The notes under the pieces are model-generated. The model saw only the letters and a list, made by a program, of their open reading frames with translations. It did no database searches and had not been told where the DNA came from. A stretch of 64,000 bases of DNA, taken from positions 1-64,000 of the forward strand of contig NZ_BDCU01000023.1 in the NCBI RefSeq assembly GCF_001618425.1, read 5' to 3'. The DNA comes from Nocardia fusca NBRC 14340. Lineage in GTDB: Bacteria > Actinomycetota > Actinomycetes > Mycobacteriales > Mycobacteriaceae. How positions within the stretch are numbered: the first letter of the stretch is position 1; each line of letters opens with the position of its first letter. This document shows, piece by piece, positions 7,555 to 16,818 of this stretch. A program made the translations under genes and the position numbers.

Positions 7555-8007
7555 TCACTGGGGGCCTGCCTCGTGGCCGGGGCGACCGCGGGTGCGCCGT
7601 GTCTCCTTCATCTCGGCTTCGTAAACATGACGGCAACCCTGCAGAAGTTCCTCGCGGGTGTCGCGCTCGATTCTGCGAAACGACTCGTAGTATCCGTCGT
7701 CGTACTCCTCGACGATTTGAAAGGTCCAGCGTCCCTCGAGGACATTGCGACCCAGCAGCTCGGTTGTTATTCGCTCGGCGAAACGGTCATGGCCCGCCTT
7801 CCGGAGCAATTCTGCGGCTCGGCCGAGCGCGAGATCAGCGCCGCCGGTCAGTTGGTGGAACGCGTACAGATGTCCGCGGGCGCGCTCGGTGATTTCCAGC
7901 GCCTCCGACAATTTCCCAGTGGCTTCGACCGTTGTATCATCGACGCCCGCCGGTCGACGGTGCCGATCCGCAGTATTTCCGCCGTCTCCGTCGCGTATCA
8001 CCGTCAT
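7555..8007 (-). CDS. Conserved hypothetical protein
   Basis: 150 residues. The centre is a well-structured soluble segment (ERARGHLYAFHQLTGGADLA, ERITTELLGRNVLEGRWTFQ, IVEEYDDGYYESFRRIERD) ending in an Arg/Glu-rich tail EMKETRRTRGRPGHEA. I recall similar actinobacterial proteins annotated only as hypothetical and can assign no function. There are no membrane segments or signal peptide. It lies just upstream of and co-directional with the epimerase gene. The N-terminal 30 residues are polar and variable-looking, so the true start may be an internal codon. Confidence 0.6.
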   Translation of the reverse strand: MTVIRDGDGGNTADRHRRPAGVDDTTVEATGKLSEALEITERARGHLYAFHQLTGGADLALGRAAELLRKAGHDRFAERITTELLGRNVLEGRWTFQIVEEYDDGYYESFRRIERDTREELLQGCRHVYEAEMKETRRTRGRPGHEAGPQ

Positions 8008-8581
8008 CGAACAAGGTTATCGAGCCTGCGCCGAAGCGGTGACGTTCGAAGCGGCGAGTCATATACCCGACAGCGAATAGGCTGTCAGGCGGTGAGGCAG
8101 GTGCCAACGCCGCTCGCAATAAGGTGTCACTCGCACGCGGCATTATGGCCGCGTGACGGCAACGGCGAGCTCCATCAGGCAGTGACCGACGCCGGCGGCT
8201 GATCCGCAAGCTGTCCGGATGCGTGTACCGAGGCAGAATCGGCTTCCGGTGCGCGGATGACAGAGTGCCGGCATGCAACAATTGCGCTACAGGGTGAACC
8301 GTTGTGCTGTTCATCGCGGCGTTCTAAACTCGACCGCGTATCCCTGCAGGAGTCGGCAAGAGGTGTCACCGCTCGTGGCGTTCATATGAACCGGCTGGCG
8401 GCGGCGCGGAGTAATTCGTAGTCTGCTGGTATAAGCCACCGGGACCGTCGTCGTCCAGCGAGTGTGTGTTCCGAGCCTGTCCAAGCCGTTGTATGGGCGT
8501 GGAGGGCAAGCGTAAGCAGCAGGCACCGCGCGCCGGACAACTGTCAGGCGTTCCGGCGACACATCGGCAAGGAACACCTGG
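8008..8581. other. 574-bp intergenic region, no gene supported
   Basis: This separates the minus-strand unknown gene from the carotenoid cluster. Short open frames on both strands have Arg/Pro/Cys-rich, unconstrained composition and I reject them. It should hold the divergent promoters, but I see no strong -35/-10 pair or operator. Confidence 0.5.
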
Positions 8582-9904
8582 ATGGGTCGATATCTGCTGG
8601 CCGTCAGTCCCATACCCGGTCATGTGCACCCACTGGCCACCATAGCGCGAGCGCTGAACAAGCGCGGCCACCAGGTCCGCTTGCTCACCGGCGCCGAGTT
8701 CCGGAGAACCGCCACCGAATACGAGCTACCGTTCGCGGAGCTCCCGCGGGCGACGGGTGTTCGTCCCATTGCACCGAAAACGGGGCGCGGACTCGTTCGT
8801 CGCTGGCGCATCGGCCGCGCGGAGCTGCAATCGATCGTTCTCGCGCCGCTGACGGCTCAGTACGCCGCATTGTCGGATGAGTTGAGGCGCGGAGATTTCG
8901 ACGCGGTGCTGGTGGACTCGATGTTCAGTGGCGCGATACCGCTGCTGCTGTCCGGCGGCCCTCGGCCTCCGCTTGTGGTATGCGGCGTCGGACCGCTGGC
9001 CCTGTCCAGTGCCGACTGCCCGCCCTTCGGGCTGGGCTGGCAACCGCAGCCCGGTCGCGATTACACCCGAATGAATTCGTTTGTGCACCACGTGCTCTTC
9101 CGGTCCTCGCAGGCAGAGCTGAACGCCACTCTTGCCGAGCTCGGCATACCGCCTGCACCGGTTTTTCTACTCGACTGGCCGATCTTGGCGGACCGCGTTC
9201 TGCAATTCACCGTCCCAGGTTTCGAGTATCCTCGCCGCGACCTTCCGTCCTCGGTGGTGTTCACCGGCCCCGTGCAAGAAGCTGCACCGGCCCGGGACAC
9301 GGAACCCGCCGACCGGGGATCGACAGCCGACCGCCCTCGAGTAGTCCACGTGACCCAGGGCACCTGGGACAACGGCGATTTCGATCAACTGGTGCGTCCG
9401 GCGCTGGCCGCGCTGGCACAGCGCCCGGATATGAACGTGGTGGTCACCACCGGCGGTACGCGCAACGACTTGGATTCATTATCCGTGCCTTCACACATCC
9501 AGGTGTGCGATTTCGTTCCCTACGCCCAGTTGTTACCCCATATCGACCTCATGATCACCAACGGTGGCTACGGCGGCGTACAACAGGCGTTGAGCCGTGG
9601 TGTCCCGGTCATCGTTGCCGGAGACACTGCGGACAAGCCGGAGGTCGCCGCGCGGGTGGCCTATACCGGCGCGGGTATCGATCTCGGTGGTATCGCACCC
9701 GCACCGGCCGCGGTGGCCTGCGCGATCGACCGTGTCTTCGCCGACCCTACGTTCCGGACTGCCGCGAAGCGGCTGGCGGACGAGATGGCCCGGTACGAGT
9801 CGTTCGACACCATCGAGTTCGTCCTTTCACAGGTGGGGAGATCGGTCCCCACAACGCCGGCGCACAACTCTGTACTGCCCACACGACCGAAGGACAACGG
9901 CTGA
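8582..9904 (+). CDS. MGT/UGT-type glycosyltransferase of the carotenoid cluster
   Basis: 440 residues, GT-B fold. The N-terminal half carries the acceptor-site pattern MGRYLLAVSPIPGHVHPLAT; the C-terminal half has the nucleotide-sugar site DLMITNGGYGGVQQALSRG, then VPVIVAGDTADKPEVAARV, typical of macrolide glycosyltransferases and CrtX-like enzymes. Lying directly before crt genes on the same strand, it probably glycosylates a hydroxylated carotenoid or related lipid, but no hydroxylase is evident in the cluster, so the acceptor is inferred. Its stop (9902-9904) touches the remains of crtE, suggesting that the deletion which destroyed crtE left this gene intact. Confidence 0.8.
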   Translation: MGRYLLAVSPIPGHVHPLATIARALNKRGHQVRLLTGAEFRRTATEYELPFAELPRATGVRPIAPKTGRGLVRRWRIGRAELQSIVLAPLTAQYAALSDELRRGDFDAVLVDSMFSGAIPLLLSGGPRPPLVVCGVGPLALSSADCPPFGLGWQPQPGRDYTRMNSFVHHVLFRSSQAELNATLAELGIPPAPVFLLDWPILADRVLQFTVPGFEYPRRDLPSSVVFTGPVQEAAPARDTEPADRGSTADRPRVVHVTQGTWDNGDFDQLVRPALAALAQRPDMNVVVTTGGTRNDLDSLSVPSHIQVCDFVPYAQLLPHIDLMITNGGYGGVQQALSRGVPVIVAGDTADKPEVAARVAYTGAGIDLGGIAPAPAAVACAIDRVFADPTFRTAAKRLADEMARYESFDTIEFVLSQVGRSVPTTPAHNSVLPTRPKDNG

Positions 9905-9925
9905 TGAGCCCGATGTCGAAGGTGA

Positions 9926-10492
9926 ACACGATGCGAAATTATCGCGCGCTTCGTGGACCTTTCCAATGATGTCCGCACGGCGCCCAGTGAAGAGTCGGTG
10001 CTGGCGATCGCACGCGCGAAATCGGGGAACTACACGGTGTTGCGTCCGTTGGAACTGGGCGCCCGTCTGGCAGGATGACCCGACGCGACGATGCGGGCGC
10101 TCGGTGCTTGCGGCAACCGGATCGGCGAAGCGTTCCAACTGCGTGACGACCTGCTCGGCATTTTCGGCTCGCCCACGATCACAGGCAAACCAGGGGACAG
10201 CAATTTGGGTCAGGATAAAGACACCAGCGTGGTGGTCGTCGCGCTGGCGAACGCGAACACTGCGGTCCGGGACGAATTGGCCGGCCTGCTGCAGCGGCCC
10301 ACGCTCGACGCGGCCGCCGTCGCACGTTGCCGGTCGCCGATATCCCGGTCCGGTGCAGCGCAACGCCTCGAGGCCATGATCGACAGCAGGGTCGAGGCGG
10401 CGATCGAAGAACTGAGGACGGCTCCGCTGGACCGGGACCGACTGCAAGCTCTGGAACATATGGCATTGCTGTGTACCGCGCGCGATTCGTGA
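9926..10492 (+). pseudogene. crtE: Geranylgeranyl diphosphate synthase (crtE) remnant
   Basis: A single reading frame from 9926 gives RFVDLSNDVRTAPSEESVLA, then IARAKSGNYTVLRPLELGAR and LAG, a stop TGA at 10076-10078, then PDATMRALGACGNRIGEAFQ and LRDDLLGIFGSPTITGKPGD. This is the C-terminal half of an isoprenyl diphosphate synthase, including the second Asp-rich region. The N-terminal half with the first DDxxD motif is absent, there is no plausible start codon in frame, and the in-frame stop probably replaces a sense codon. An internal ATG at 10091 could yield 133 residues but would lack the catalytic core. Geranylgeranyl diphosphate must come from another locus. Confidence 0.85.
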
Positions 10493-10504
10493 CAGGAGGT
10501 ACCG

Positions 10505-12034
10505 ATGCGCACTGTGAGCGGGCCGACGGACCACGTAGTGGTGGTAGGCGCTGGGCTCGCGGGCTTGTCGGCGGCAATCCATCTGGCCGGTCGTGGACGA
10601 AAAGTCACTGTGCTCGAACGCGACCCCGGGCCGGGCGGGCGAATGGGTCGGCTGAATTTGCACGGGTACCGGGTCGATACCGGTCCCACCGTATTGACGA
10701 TGCCGGACATACTGGACAGTGTCTTCGCCGCCGTCGGCGAGTGTACGAAAGATCGGCTCGACATACGCCCTGTCACACCCGTCTATCACGCTACTTACGC
10801 TGACGGCCGCACGCTGGAGGTGCACAGCGACGAGGACGCCATGGCGCAGGCGATCAGCGAGTTCTCCGGACCGGGGCAGGTTGCCGGCTATCGGCGCTTG
10901 CGGGGCTGGCTCACCCGGCTGTACCGCGCCGAGTCCGAGAGGTTCATCGCCGCAAACTTCGACTCGCCGCTGTCTCTACTGAACCCCTCTCTGGCCCGTT
11001 TGGCGGCACTGGGCGCGTTCCGCCGCTGGGATCGCCAGGTCGCGAAGTTCATTTCTGATCCCGACCTGCGCCGGGTGTTCACCTTTCAATCCCTGTATGC
11101 CGGAGTCGCGCCCACTCGAGCCTTGGCGGCATATGCGGTGATCGCCTACATGGACACGATTTCGGGTGTCTATTCTCCGGCAGGAGGAATGCACGCGGTG
11201 CCCGAGGCACTGGCCGCCGCAGCCGCCAGGGCCGGCGTCGATTTCCGGTACCAGACCACGGTTACGAACGCCGTCCGCATCGGTGACCGGGTGACCGAGG
11301 TGCACACCCAGCACGAAGAGCGCATCCCCTGCGACTCATTGGTGTTGACCGTCGAACGCCATCGCACCTACGAACTGCTCGGTCAACGCTCGCACCGCCC
11401 GTTCGGCGTACGAGCCGCGCCGTCCGCAGTGGTGCTGCATCTCGGGTGCGAGCGTGGCGGACCCCCGGTCGCTCAGCATCGTCTGCTGTTCGGGTCGGCG
11501 TGGCACACCGCATTCCGGGAAATCGGCAAAGGCCAGGTCATGTCCGATCCGTCGCTGCTGCTGACATGTCCCACGGTGGGTGACCCGGAACTGGCCCCGC
11601 CTGGACGGGATCTGCTGTACCTTTTGGCGCCCGTACCGAATCTGCAGCGTGGACGTAACGACTGGCCGGGCTTCCGGGAGGAGTACGCCGCACGGATACT
11701 GGATATCGCTCAGCATCGGATAGGCAGCCGGTGGCGCGACCTCGAGGTACTGCGGGTCGTGACGCCCGCCGAGTGGGCCGCCCAGGACATGTTTGCCGGT
11801 AGTCCCTTCGCGCTCGCGCACACCCTCACCCAGACGGGCCCTTTCCGGCCGCCGAACATGCTCCGCGGTATCGACAACGTCGTACTCGCGGGCGGCTCGA
11901 CCGTTCCGGGAGTCGGGATCCCGCCGGTATTGATCTCCGGTCGACTTGCCGCCGATCGGGTCACCGGGCCGTGGCGCGCGAGCAACGCTGGGACATCGAC
12001 GCACGTCGCCTCGTCCGGGCCGGGGGTGTTGTGA
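10505..12034 (+). CDS. crtI: Phytoene desaturase
   Basis: 509 residues. The N-terminus has the FAD-binding motif VVVVGAGLAGLSAAIHL followed by ERDPGPGGRMG; the C-terminus has the bacterial phytoene-dehydrogenase signature VVLAGGSTVPGVGIPPVLIS. CrtI converts phytoene to lycopene through successive desaturations at the membrane. ATG 10505 has an excellent ribosome site (GACAGGAGGTACCG) nine bases upstream, evidence that the operon is still well translated after loss of crtE. The stop overlaps the GTG start of crtB, so the two are translationally coupled. Length and motifs match full-length family members; no inactivating change is visible. Confidence 0.93.
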   Translation: MRTVSGPTDHVVVVGAGLAGLSAAIHLAGRGRKVTVLERDPGPGGRMGRLNLHGYRVDTGPTVLTMPDILDSVFAAVGECTKDRLDIRPVTPVYHATYADGRTLEVHSDEDAMAQAISEFSGPGQVAGYRRLRGWLTRLYRAESERFIAANFDSPLSLLNPSLARLAALGAFRRWDRQVAKFISDPDLRRVFTFQSLYAGVAPTRALAAYAVIAYMDTISGVYSPAGGMHAVPEALAAAAARAGVDFRYQTTVTNAVRIGDRVTEVHTQHEERIPCDSLVLTVERHRTYELLGQRSHRPFGVRAAPSAVVLHLGCERGGPPVAQHRLLFGSAWHTAFREIGKGQVMSDPSLLLTCPTVGDPELAPPGRDLLYLLAPVPNLQRGRNDWPGFREEYAARILDIAQHRIGSRWRDLEVLRVVTPAEWAAQDMFAGSPFALAHTLTQTGPFRPPNMLRGIDNVVLAGGSTVPGVGIPPVLISGRLAADRVTGPWRASNAGTSTHVASSGPGVL

Positions 12035-13005
12035 TCCGCACCGAACTCGACGCAGCCGGGATCACCGATCCGCGACTACGGGGATCGTATGCTTGGTGCC
12101 GCGCCCTCAACGCCCGCCACGGCAAAACGTTCTTCCTGGCGACCAGACTGCTCGCGCCCGATCAACGTCCGGCGGTGCATGCGCTGTACGGGTTCGCCCG
12201 CCGCGCAGATGACATACTCGACGAGGTCGATCCGGCCCGGACCACCGCGCACCGCGCGGCCTGCCTGGCGAAACTGGAAGAACAGTTCAGAACGGGTCAC
12301 ATCGAGGGTGATCCGGTACTGGCCGCGGTATTGCATACCGCCCGCCGTTACGGTATCCGCGCGGAACTATTCGATGCGTTCCTGGCCTCGATGCGCCTCG
12401 ACCTGACGGTTACCGATTACCCGGACCGGGTCGCACTCGACCGCTACGTCTATGGTTCGGCCGAGGTGATCGGCCTGCAACTGTTGCCTGTCCTGGGCAC
12501 GGAAGGGCCCGCGATGATGGCCGCCCCTTACGCCGCGGCATTGGGCAAGGCTTTCCAGCTCACCAACTTCCTGCGTGACGTCGATGAAGATCTGGCACGC
12601 GGCCGAGTCTACCTACCCGCTGACGAACTGGCTGCGTACGGTGTCGACCGTGAAATGCTGATGTGGTGCCACCACCGGCAGCGCGTCGATGGCCGGGTGC
12701 GTAACGCGCTCGCCGAGCAACACGCTTCGACCAGAAGAATATATGAATACGCCCGCGAGGGAATCGATTTGCTGGCACCTCGCTCTCGTCCGTGTGTGGC
12801 GACGGCGCTCCGGCTGTATTCGGAAATTCTGAACCGTATCGAAGACGAATCCTTCGAAGTATTCGGGCAGCGCGCCACTGTGGGCACGTTCCGGCGAGCA
12901 TACGTCGGCGTTACGGGCCTGGCGCAAGCGAAGTGGGCCCGCCTCCGGCGGCCGCACCGGCCGCCCGATCAGGTCCGCGTACACCGAACCAGCGAACCGG
13001 AGTAG
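12031..13005 (+). CDS. crtB: Phytoene synthase
   Basis: 324 residues from a GTG at 12031 whose last two bases begin the crtI stop (GTGA overlap); an in-frame start at 11971 lies within crtI and is less likely. It condenses two geranylgeranyl diphosphates to phytoene. Both Asp-rich Mg-diphosphate motifs of trans-isoprenyl synthases are present: FARRADDILDEVDP near residue 60 and FLRDVDEDLARGRVYLP near residue 180. The LYGSAE-like region (YVYGSAEVIGLQLLPVLG) is also conserved. It depends on geranylgeranyl diphosphate, but the neighbouring crtE is a pseudogene, so supply comes from elsewhere. Confidence 0.93.
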   Translation: MIRTELDAAGITDPRLRGSYAWCRALNARHGKTFFLATRLLAPDQRPAVHALYGFARRADDILDEVDPARTTAHRAACLAKLEEQFRTGHIEGDPVLAAVLHTARRYGIRAELFDAFLASMRLDLTVTDYPDRVALDRYVYGSAEVIGLQLLPVLGTEGPAMMAAPYAAALGKAFQLTNFLRDVDEDLARGRVYLPADELAAYGVDREMLMWCHHRQRVDGRVRNALAEQHASTRRIYEYAREGIDLLAPRSRPCVATALRLYSEILNRIEDESFEVFGQRATVGTFRRAYVGVTGLAQAKWARLRRPHRPPDQVRVHRTSEPE

Positions 13006-13013
13006 GAGTCGGC

Positions 13014-13364
13014 ATGGCGCAGTGGCACTACCTGCTGGTCCTTCTCGCCTGTCTGGTGTTGACCGCTCCGCTGGAAATTTTCGGCCGTGGTGTCTATCGC
13101 CGCCCGCGATTGCTTGCGGCTGCGGTGGTGCCACCCGCGCTGGTGTTCCTGGCATGGGATTTACTTGCGGTCGCCGGCGGAGTGTGGAATTTCAACAATC
13201 GCTATGTACTCGGTATCGATCTGCCGGGCGCGATACCCCTCGAGGAGGTACTGTTTTTTCTGGTCGTCCCGACCTGCGGGCTACTCACCTTCGTCGCCGT
13301 CGAGGCGATTCTGGGCAGCCGTCATCGTTTTCGCCGCACCCCTGTGGCAGGACGGCGAAAATGA
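13014..13364 (+). CDS. crtYc: Lycopene cyclase subunit CrtYc
   Basis: 116 residues with three hydrophobic segments (YLLVLLACLVLTAPLEIFG, LLAAAVVPPALVFLAWDLL, LFFLVVPTCGLLTFVAVEAI) and the conserved PLEEVLFF block of the heterodimeric lycopene cyclase domain. Together with CrtYd it cyclises lycopene ends to beta rings in the membrane. A GGAG at 13005-13008 provides the ribosome site for ATG 13014. Its stop overlaps the start of crtYd by 4 bp. In other Gram-positive bacteria the equivalent domains are separate, as here, or fused. Confidence 0.9.
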   Translation: MAQWHYLLVLLACLVLTAPLEIFGRGVYRRPRLLAAAVVPPALVFLAWDLLAVAGGVWNFNNRYVLGIDLPGAIPLEEVLFFLVVPTCGLLTFVAVEAILGSRHRFRRTPVAGRRK

Positions 13365-13693
13365 GCCTCGGCATTTTCGCCTATACGGTGCCCGCGATCG
13401 CGGCCGCGGTCATGGTTTGTGTTGTCGAGTTTTCGGTGTTGCGCACCGGTTTGCTGAGGCGGCCGGCCTATTGGATCTCGATGATCATCGTGCTGGGCTT
13501 CCAAGTACCGGTCGACGGGTGGTTGACGAAACTGGACGCGCCGATCGTGCGCTACGATCCCGACCACATCCTGGGGATACGGTTCCCCTGGGACATTCCG
13601 ATCGAGGATTTCTTTTTCGGATTCGCGCTGGTGACGGCGGTCCTTTTGGGCTGGGAGCGGGCACGGCAACGACAGGAGGGATCGGCCCCATGA
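13361..13693 (+). CDS. crtYd: Lycopene cyclase subunit CrtYd
   Basis: 110 residues, the second half of the heterodimeric lycopene cyclase. Hydrophobic segments IFAYTVPAIAAAVMVCVVEF and WISMIIVLGFQVPVDGW flank conserved polar blocks DPDHILGIRFPWDIPIEDFF, the PxE(D/E)xxF signature shared with CrtYc. ATG 13361 overlaps the crtYc stop (ATGA) and its own stop overlaps crtU in the same way, so subunit stoichiometry is enforced by coupled translation. A second, unrelated lycopene cyclase gene lies at 55893-57095. Confidence 0.9.
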   Translation: MSLGIFAYTVPAIAAAVMVCVVEFSVLRTGLLRRPAYWISMIIVLGFQVPVDGWLTKLDAPIVRYDPDHILGIRFPWDIPIEDFFFGFALVTAVLLGWERARQRQEGSAP

Positions 13694-15276
13694 CCCGGAC
13701 GGCACTGGGCGGTGCGCCGCGAGATGTCCGGCGAGTGTGCTACCCCGCCGCACCCGGACGACTGGACGTCGGCCGAGGCGAGCAGCGTCGGCCGCGTGCG
13801 GTGGTGGTCGGGGCGGGTATTGCGGGTCTTGCCGCAGCCACCGGCCTGGCAGAACGAGGGTTCCGGGTCGAGGTGATCGAACGTGAACGGTATCTCGGCG
13901 GACGGGCCGGCGGTTGGACCGAAACACTGCCCGACGGCACCGAAGCCGGTATGAACCGAGGCTTCCACGCGATCTTCGCACAATACTACAATTTGCGAAA
14001 ACTGTTGTCGCGCATCGATATAGGTGCGAACCGATTATTGCGTGTCGACGACTATCCGCTGATCGACGCCGAGGGGCGCCGAGACGGTTTCCGGTATCTA
14101 CCGCGTACACCACCATGGAACGCGGTGGTGTTCGCGCTACGCAGCCCGACCTTTCGTCTGCGCGATCTGGTCCGGATGGATGTGTCGGCTGCGGCGCCGC
14201 TGGCAGCGGTGTCGGTACCGCGCATCTACCGTCAACTCGACCACCTCGACGCCGACACTTTCCTGCGATGTATCAATTTTCCCGATGCCGCACGTCATTT
14301 GGCTTTCGATGTGTTTTCGCGCAGCTTTTTCATGCCCCCCGGACAGATGTCGGCAGCGGAACTGGCGACGATGTTCCACATTTATTTTCTCGGCTCCAGC
14401 GAAGGTTTGCTGTTCGACGTGGCCCGGGACAACTTCGATATCGGCCTGTGGGACCCGCTGGCCGAGTACCTCACCGCTGCGGTGGTCCCCGGCCGAGTTG
14501 TCTTCCACACCGGCACTCATGTCACCCGGATCGAACCCGACGGCGCGGGTTTCCGCCTCCACACCGACGCGGGCACCTGCCCGTCCGTCGACGCGGTCGT
14601 CCTGGCCGTAGATGTGGCAAGTTTGCGTGATCTCGTCGCCGCGTCGCCCGAATTGGGGACGGCCACATGGCGGTCTCGGGTGGCGGAACTGGCAACCGCG
14701 CCTGCCTTCGTCGTCCAACGACTCTGGCTGGATCGGCCGGTACGCCATGACCGACCCGGCTTTCTGGCCACCGGCAATCTCGATCCGGTGGACAATATCA
14801 GTGTCCTCGATCGCTACGAACGCACCGCCGCGGCATGGGCCCGGAAACGTGGCGGTAGTGTCGTCGAGCTGCACGCGTACGCGGCGAGTGAGCGGCTACC
14901 CGATGCACCGGTACGCCAGTCCGTGCAGCACCGTCTGCGCGCGCGGCTGCACGAAATCTATCCGGAATCCGCGGCGGCCCACGTCGTGGCAGAACGCATC
15001 CTGTGGCGTCAGGACTGTCCACGCTTCGCTCCTGGCGATTTCGCGCGGCGGCCCGGGGTCGCCACTCCGCACCCGCGGTTGATGCTGGCCGGTGACGGTA
15101 TTCGGGTAGACCTTCCGGTCGCCCTCATGGAACGCGCGGCGACGACGGGTTGGCTCGCAGCGAACGGGCTGGCACGACAGTGGCAGGGAGCCGGACACGC
15201 ACTCGAAACGGTGCCCAACCGCGGCCGCTCGGCCGTCCTGCGCACCTTTGCGATCCGTGAAAGAAACTCATCGTGA
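13690..15276 (+). CDS. crtU: Beta-carotene desaturase/methyltransferase (isorenieratene synthase type)
   Basis: 528 residues. After a 35-residue polar N-terminus comes the FAD-binding motif AVVVGAGIAGLAAATGLAER, then ERERYLGGRAGGW. CrtU-family features follow: MNRGFHAIFAQYYNLRKLLS and FFMPPGQMSAAELATMFHIY. The C-terminus has LMLAGDGIRVDLPVALMERA. CrtU aromatises beta rings with methyl migration, giving isorenieratene from beta-carotene or chlorobactene from gamma-carotene. With CrtYc/CrtYd upstream, an aromatic carotenoid of the leprotene/isorenieratene type is predicted. ATG 13690 overlaps the crtYd stop by 4 bp; its own stop overlaps the next GTG. Confidence 0.9.
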   Translation: MTRTALGGAPRDVRRVCYPAAPGRLDVGRGEQRRPRAVVVGAGIAGLAAATGLAERGFRVEVIERERYLGGRAGGWTETLPDGTEAGMNRGFHAIFAQYYNLRKLLSRIDIGANRLLRVDDYPLIDAEGRRDGFRYLPRTPPWNAVVFALRSPTFRLRDLVRMDVSAAAPLAAVSVPRIYRQLDHLDADTFLRCINFPDAARHLAFDVFSRSFFMPPGQMSAAELATMFHIYFLGSSEGLLFDVARDNFDIGLWDPLAEYLTAAVVPGRVVFHTGTHVTRIEPDGAGFRLHTDAGTCPSVDAVVLAVDVASLRDLVAASPELGTATWRSRVAELATAPAFVVQRLWLDRPVRHDRPGFLATGNLDPVDNISVLDRYERTAAAWARKRGGSVVELHAYAASERLPDAPVRQSVQHRLRARLHEIYPESAAAHVVAERILWRQDCPRFAPGDFARRPGVATPHPRLMLAGDGIRVDLPVALMERAATTGWLAANGLARQWQGAGHALETVPNRGRSAVLRTFAIRERNSS

Positions 15277-16283
15277 GCAGTCGGCTCCGGTTCACCGGAA
15301 AACCGGATATCCCGTTCCGGCGCTCCACCGGCGGCAAATGGTGGCGGCAACAACCCACCTTCCCCGATGCCGATCCCGCGCTGATCGATGCGGCGTTGAA
15401 CTGGTCGCAGCAATTGCCCAGCGGGAACTGGTACGCGTTCGCGGCCAGTCGCGCCGTTCGCAGTGGCCGGCCGTTCGGCACGACTGTGCACGGGATCGAG
15501 ATCGTCGCATGGCGAGACCGCGACGGTGCGCTGCGGGTCGGGCCGGGCGCTTGTCCGCACCTCGGCGCGCCCCTGGCCACCGGGCACGTCGAGAACGGCA
15601 CACTGATCTGCCGCTGGCACGGCCTCCGTATCCGCGCCGACGGCACCCCGCACTGGTGCCCGTTCCCCAGCTACGACGACGGAGTGCTGGCCTGGGTGCG
15701 CTTGGATGCGGTGGGCGGGCAGACTCCCACCGAGACACCTGTTATCGGCGCCCGGCCCGAGGACACCAGATTGCACGGGGTAACCCGGGTCGTAGGCATC
15801 TGCGAACCCGTGGACATCATCGCCAACCGACTCGATCCATGGCACGGTGCGTGGTTCCACCCGTACTCCTTCACCCACCTCACTGTCACCCGAACACCGC
15901 CACGCGAGGGAATCGACGAGGACAACCACCGCTTCGGGCTCTCCGTCACCTTTCGCCTGACCCGCGACTTCGGTGTTCCGGTCGAAGCGGAATTCACCTG
16001 CCCCGACCCTCGAACGATCGTCATGCGCATCATCGCGGGCGAAGGTGCGGGCAGCGTCGTGGAAACCCATGCGACGGCGCTGGGACAGGGACCAGATGGC
16101 CGGCCCCGAACCGCGGTAATCGAAGCCGTCATCGCGTATTCGGATCGTCCCGGCTTCCGTCATACGCACCGCGCTGTTCCGCTGCTGCGACCACTGATCA
16201 ACCGTGCCTCGGCCCGCCTCTGGCGCGATGATCTGGCCTACGCCGAACGCCGCTACCGGCTCCGCACCCGCGGGAGCGTCTGA
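15273..16283 (+). CDS. Rieske [2Fe-2S] protein of the carotenoid operon (DUF5914-like)
   Basis: 336 residues from a GTG overlapping the crtU stop (GTGA). A Rieske cluster site is complete: CPHLGAPLATGH and, 17 residues on, CRWHGLRIRADG, with both Cys-His pairs. The C-terminal half lacks the clear non-haem iron facial triad of ring-hydroxylating oxygenases as far as I can see, though DPWHGAWFHPYSFTH offers His residues. Homologues sit beside crtU in other actinobacterial isorenieratene clusters as I recall. It may supply electrons to CrtU or oxidise the aromatic carotenoid; this is inference. It is probably the last gene of the operon. Confidence 0.75.
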   Translation: MSSRLRFTGKPDIPFRRSTGGKWWRQQPTFPDADPALIDAALNWSQQLPSGNWYAFAASRAVRSGRPFGTTVHGIEIVAWRDRDGALRVGPGACPHLGAPLATGHVENGTLICRWHGLRIRADGTPHWCPFPSYDDGVLAWVRLDAVGGQTPTETPVIGARPEDTRLHGVTRVVGICEPVDIIANRLDPWHGAWFHPYSFTHLTVTRTPPREGIDEDNHRFGLSVTFRLTRDFGVPVEAEFTCPDPRTIVMRIIAGEGAGSVVETHATALGQGPDGRPRTAVIEAVIAYSDRPGFRHTHRAVPLLRPLINRASARLWRDDLAYAERRYRLRTRGSV

Positions 16284-16818
16284 GCAGGTCGGTCACCTCC
16301 GCAACCGTCGGGCGTTTCGCGGAAAACGACACCGTACGGGTCCGCGAGTGAAAGCGCTCGAGCTGGTTGTCTTGTGTGCGGCGACCACGAAAGCCACCGA
16401 TCACAGGGATAAAATAAGGACTCGCGCCTGATAACCGCCGGGGAGGTATACGCGGCGCTGCCCGCGTCGAACTTCCACGGTGCTGTCTTCGCCGCGGTGG
16501 CGGGATTCACGCTTACGGGACCTGCGCGGTCGCGATGGAAGTATCAGCCACGCACTCGCACTGCACCGGGTCACCGGCGTCCGATTCCGTGACGCAATCT
16601 TCACCAACCTCGGCCCGGACCCTCTAGATTTCCATGGCGACCTCGAAGATTACTATACGGCGAAGACGGAGGTGGCCTCTCCGGAACGCAGCGAATCCGC
16701 CGTGCTTTCACTGGATACTTGAGGTTGGCGCACTCGCCGGTGGATCATTCCGGTGAGGGCGGCCGGCCGGTTCGTGAGCTTGGGCATCATCACCCCGGAC
16801 CGAGAGGATATGGCGGGC
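16284..16818. other. 535-bp intergenic region with one doubtful short frame
   Basis: Most of it appears non-coding. A plus-strand frame at 16480-16722 reads LHRVTGVRFRDAIFTNLGPD, then PLDFHGDLEDYYTAKTE, which looks more protein-like than its surroundings and could be the tail of a decayed gene, but no family is recognised and no start is convincing. No terminator hairpin is obvious after the Rieske gene. Confidence 0.35.

Noticed and set aside
10091..10492. Short intact crtE gene from ATG 10091
   Set aside because: It lacks the first Asp-rich motif and the catalytic core; the same frame continues upstream past a stop, so it is a remnant.
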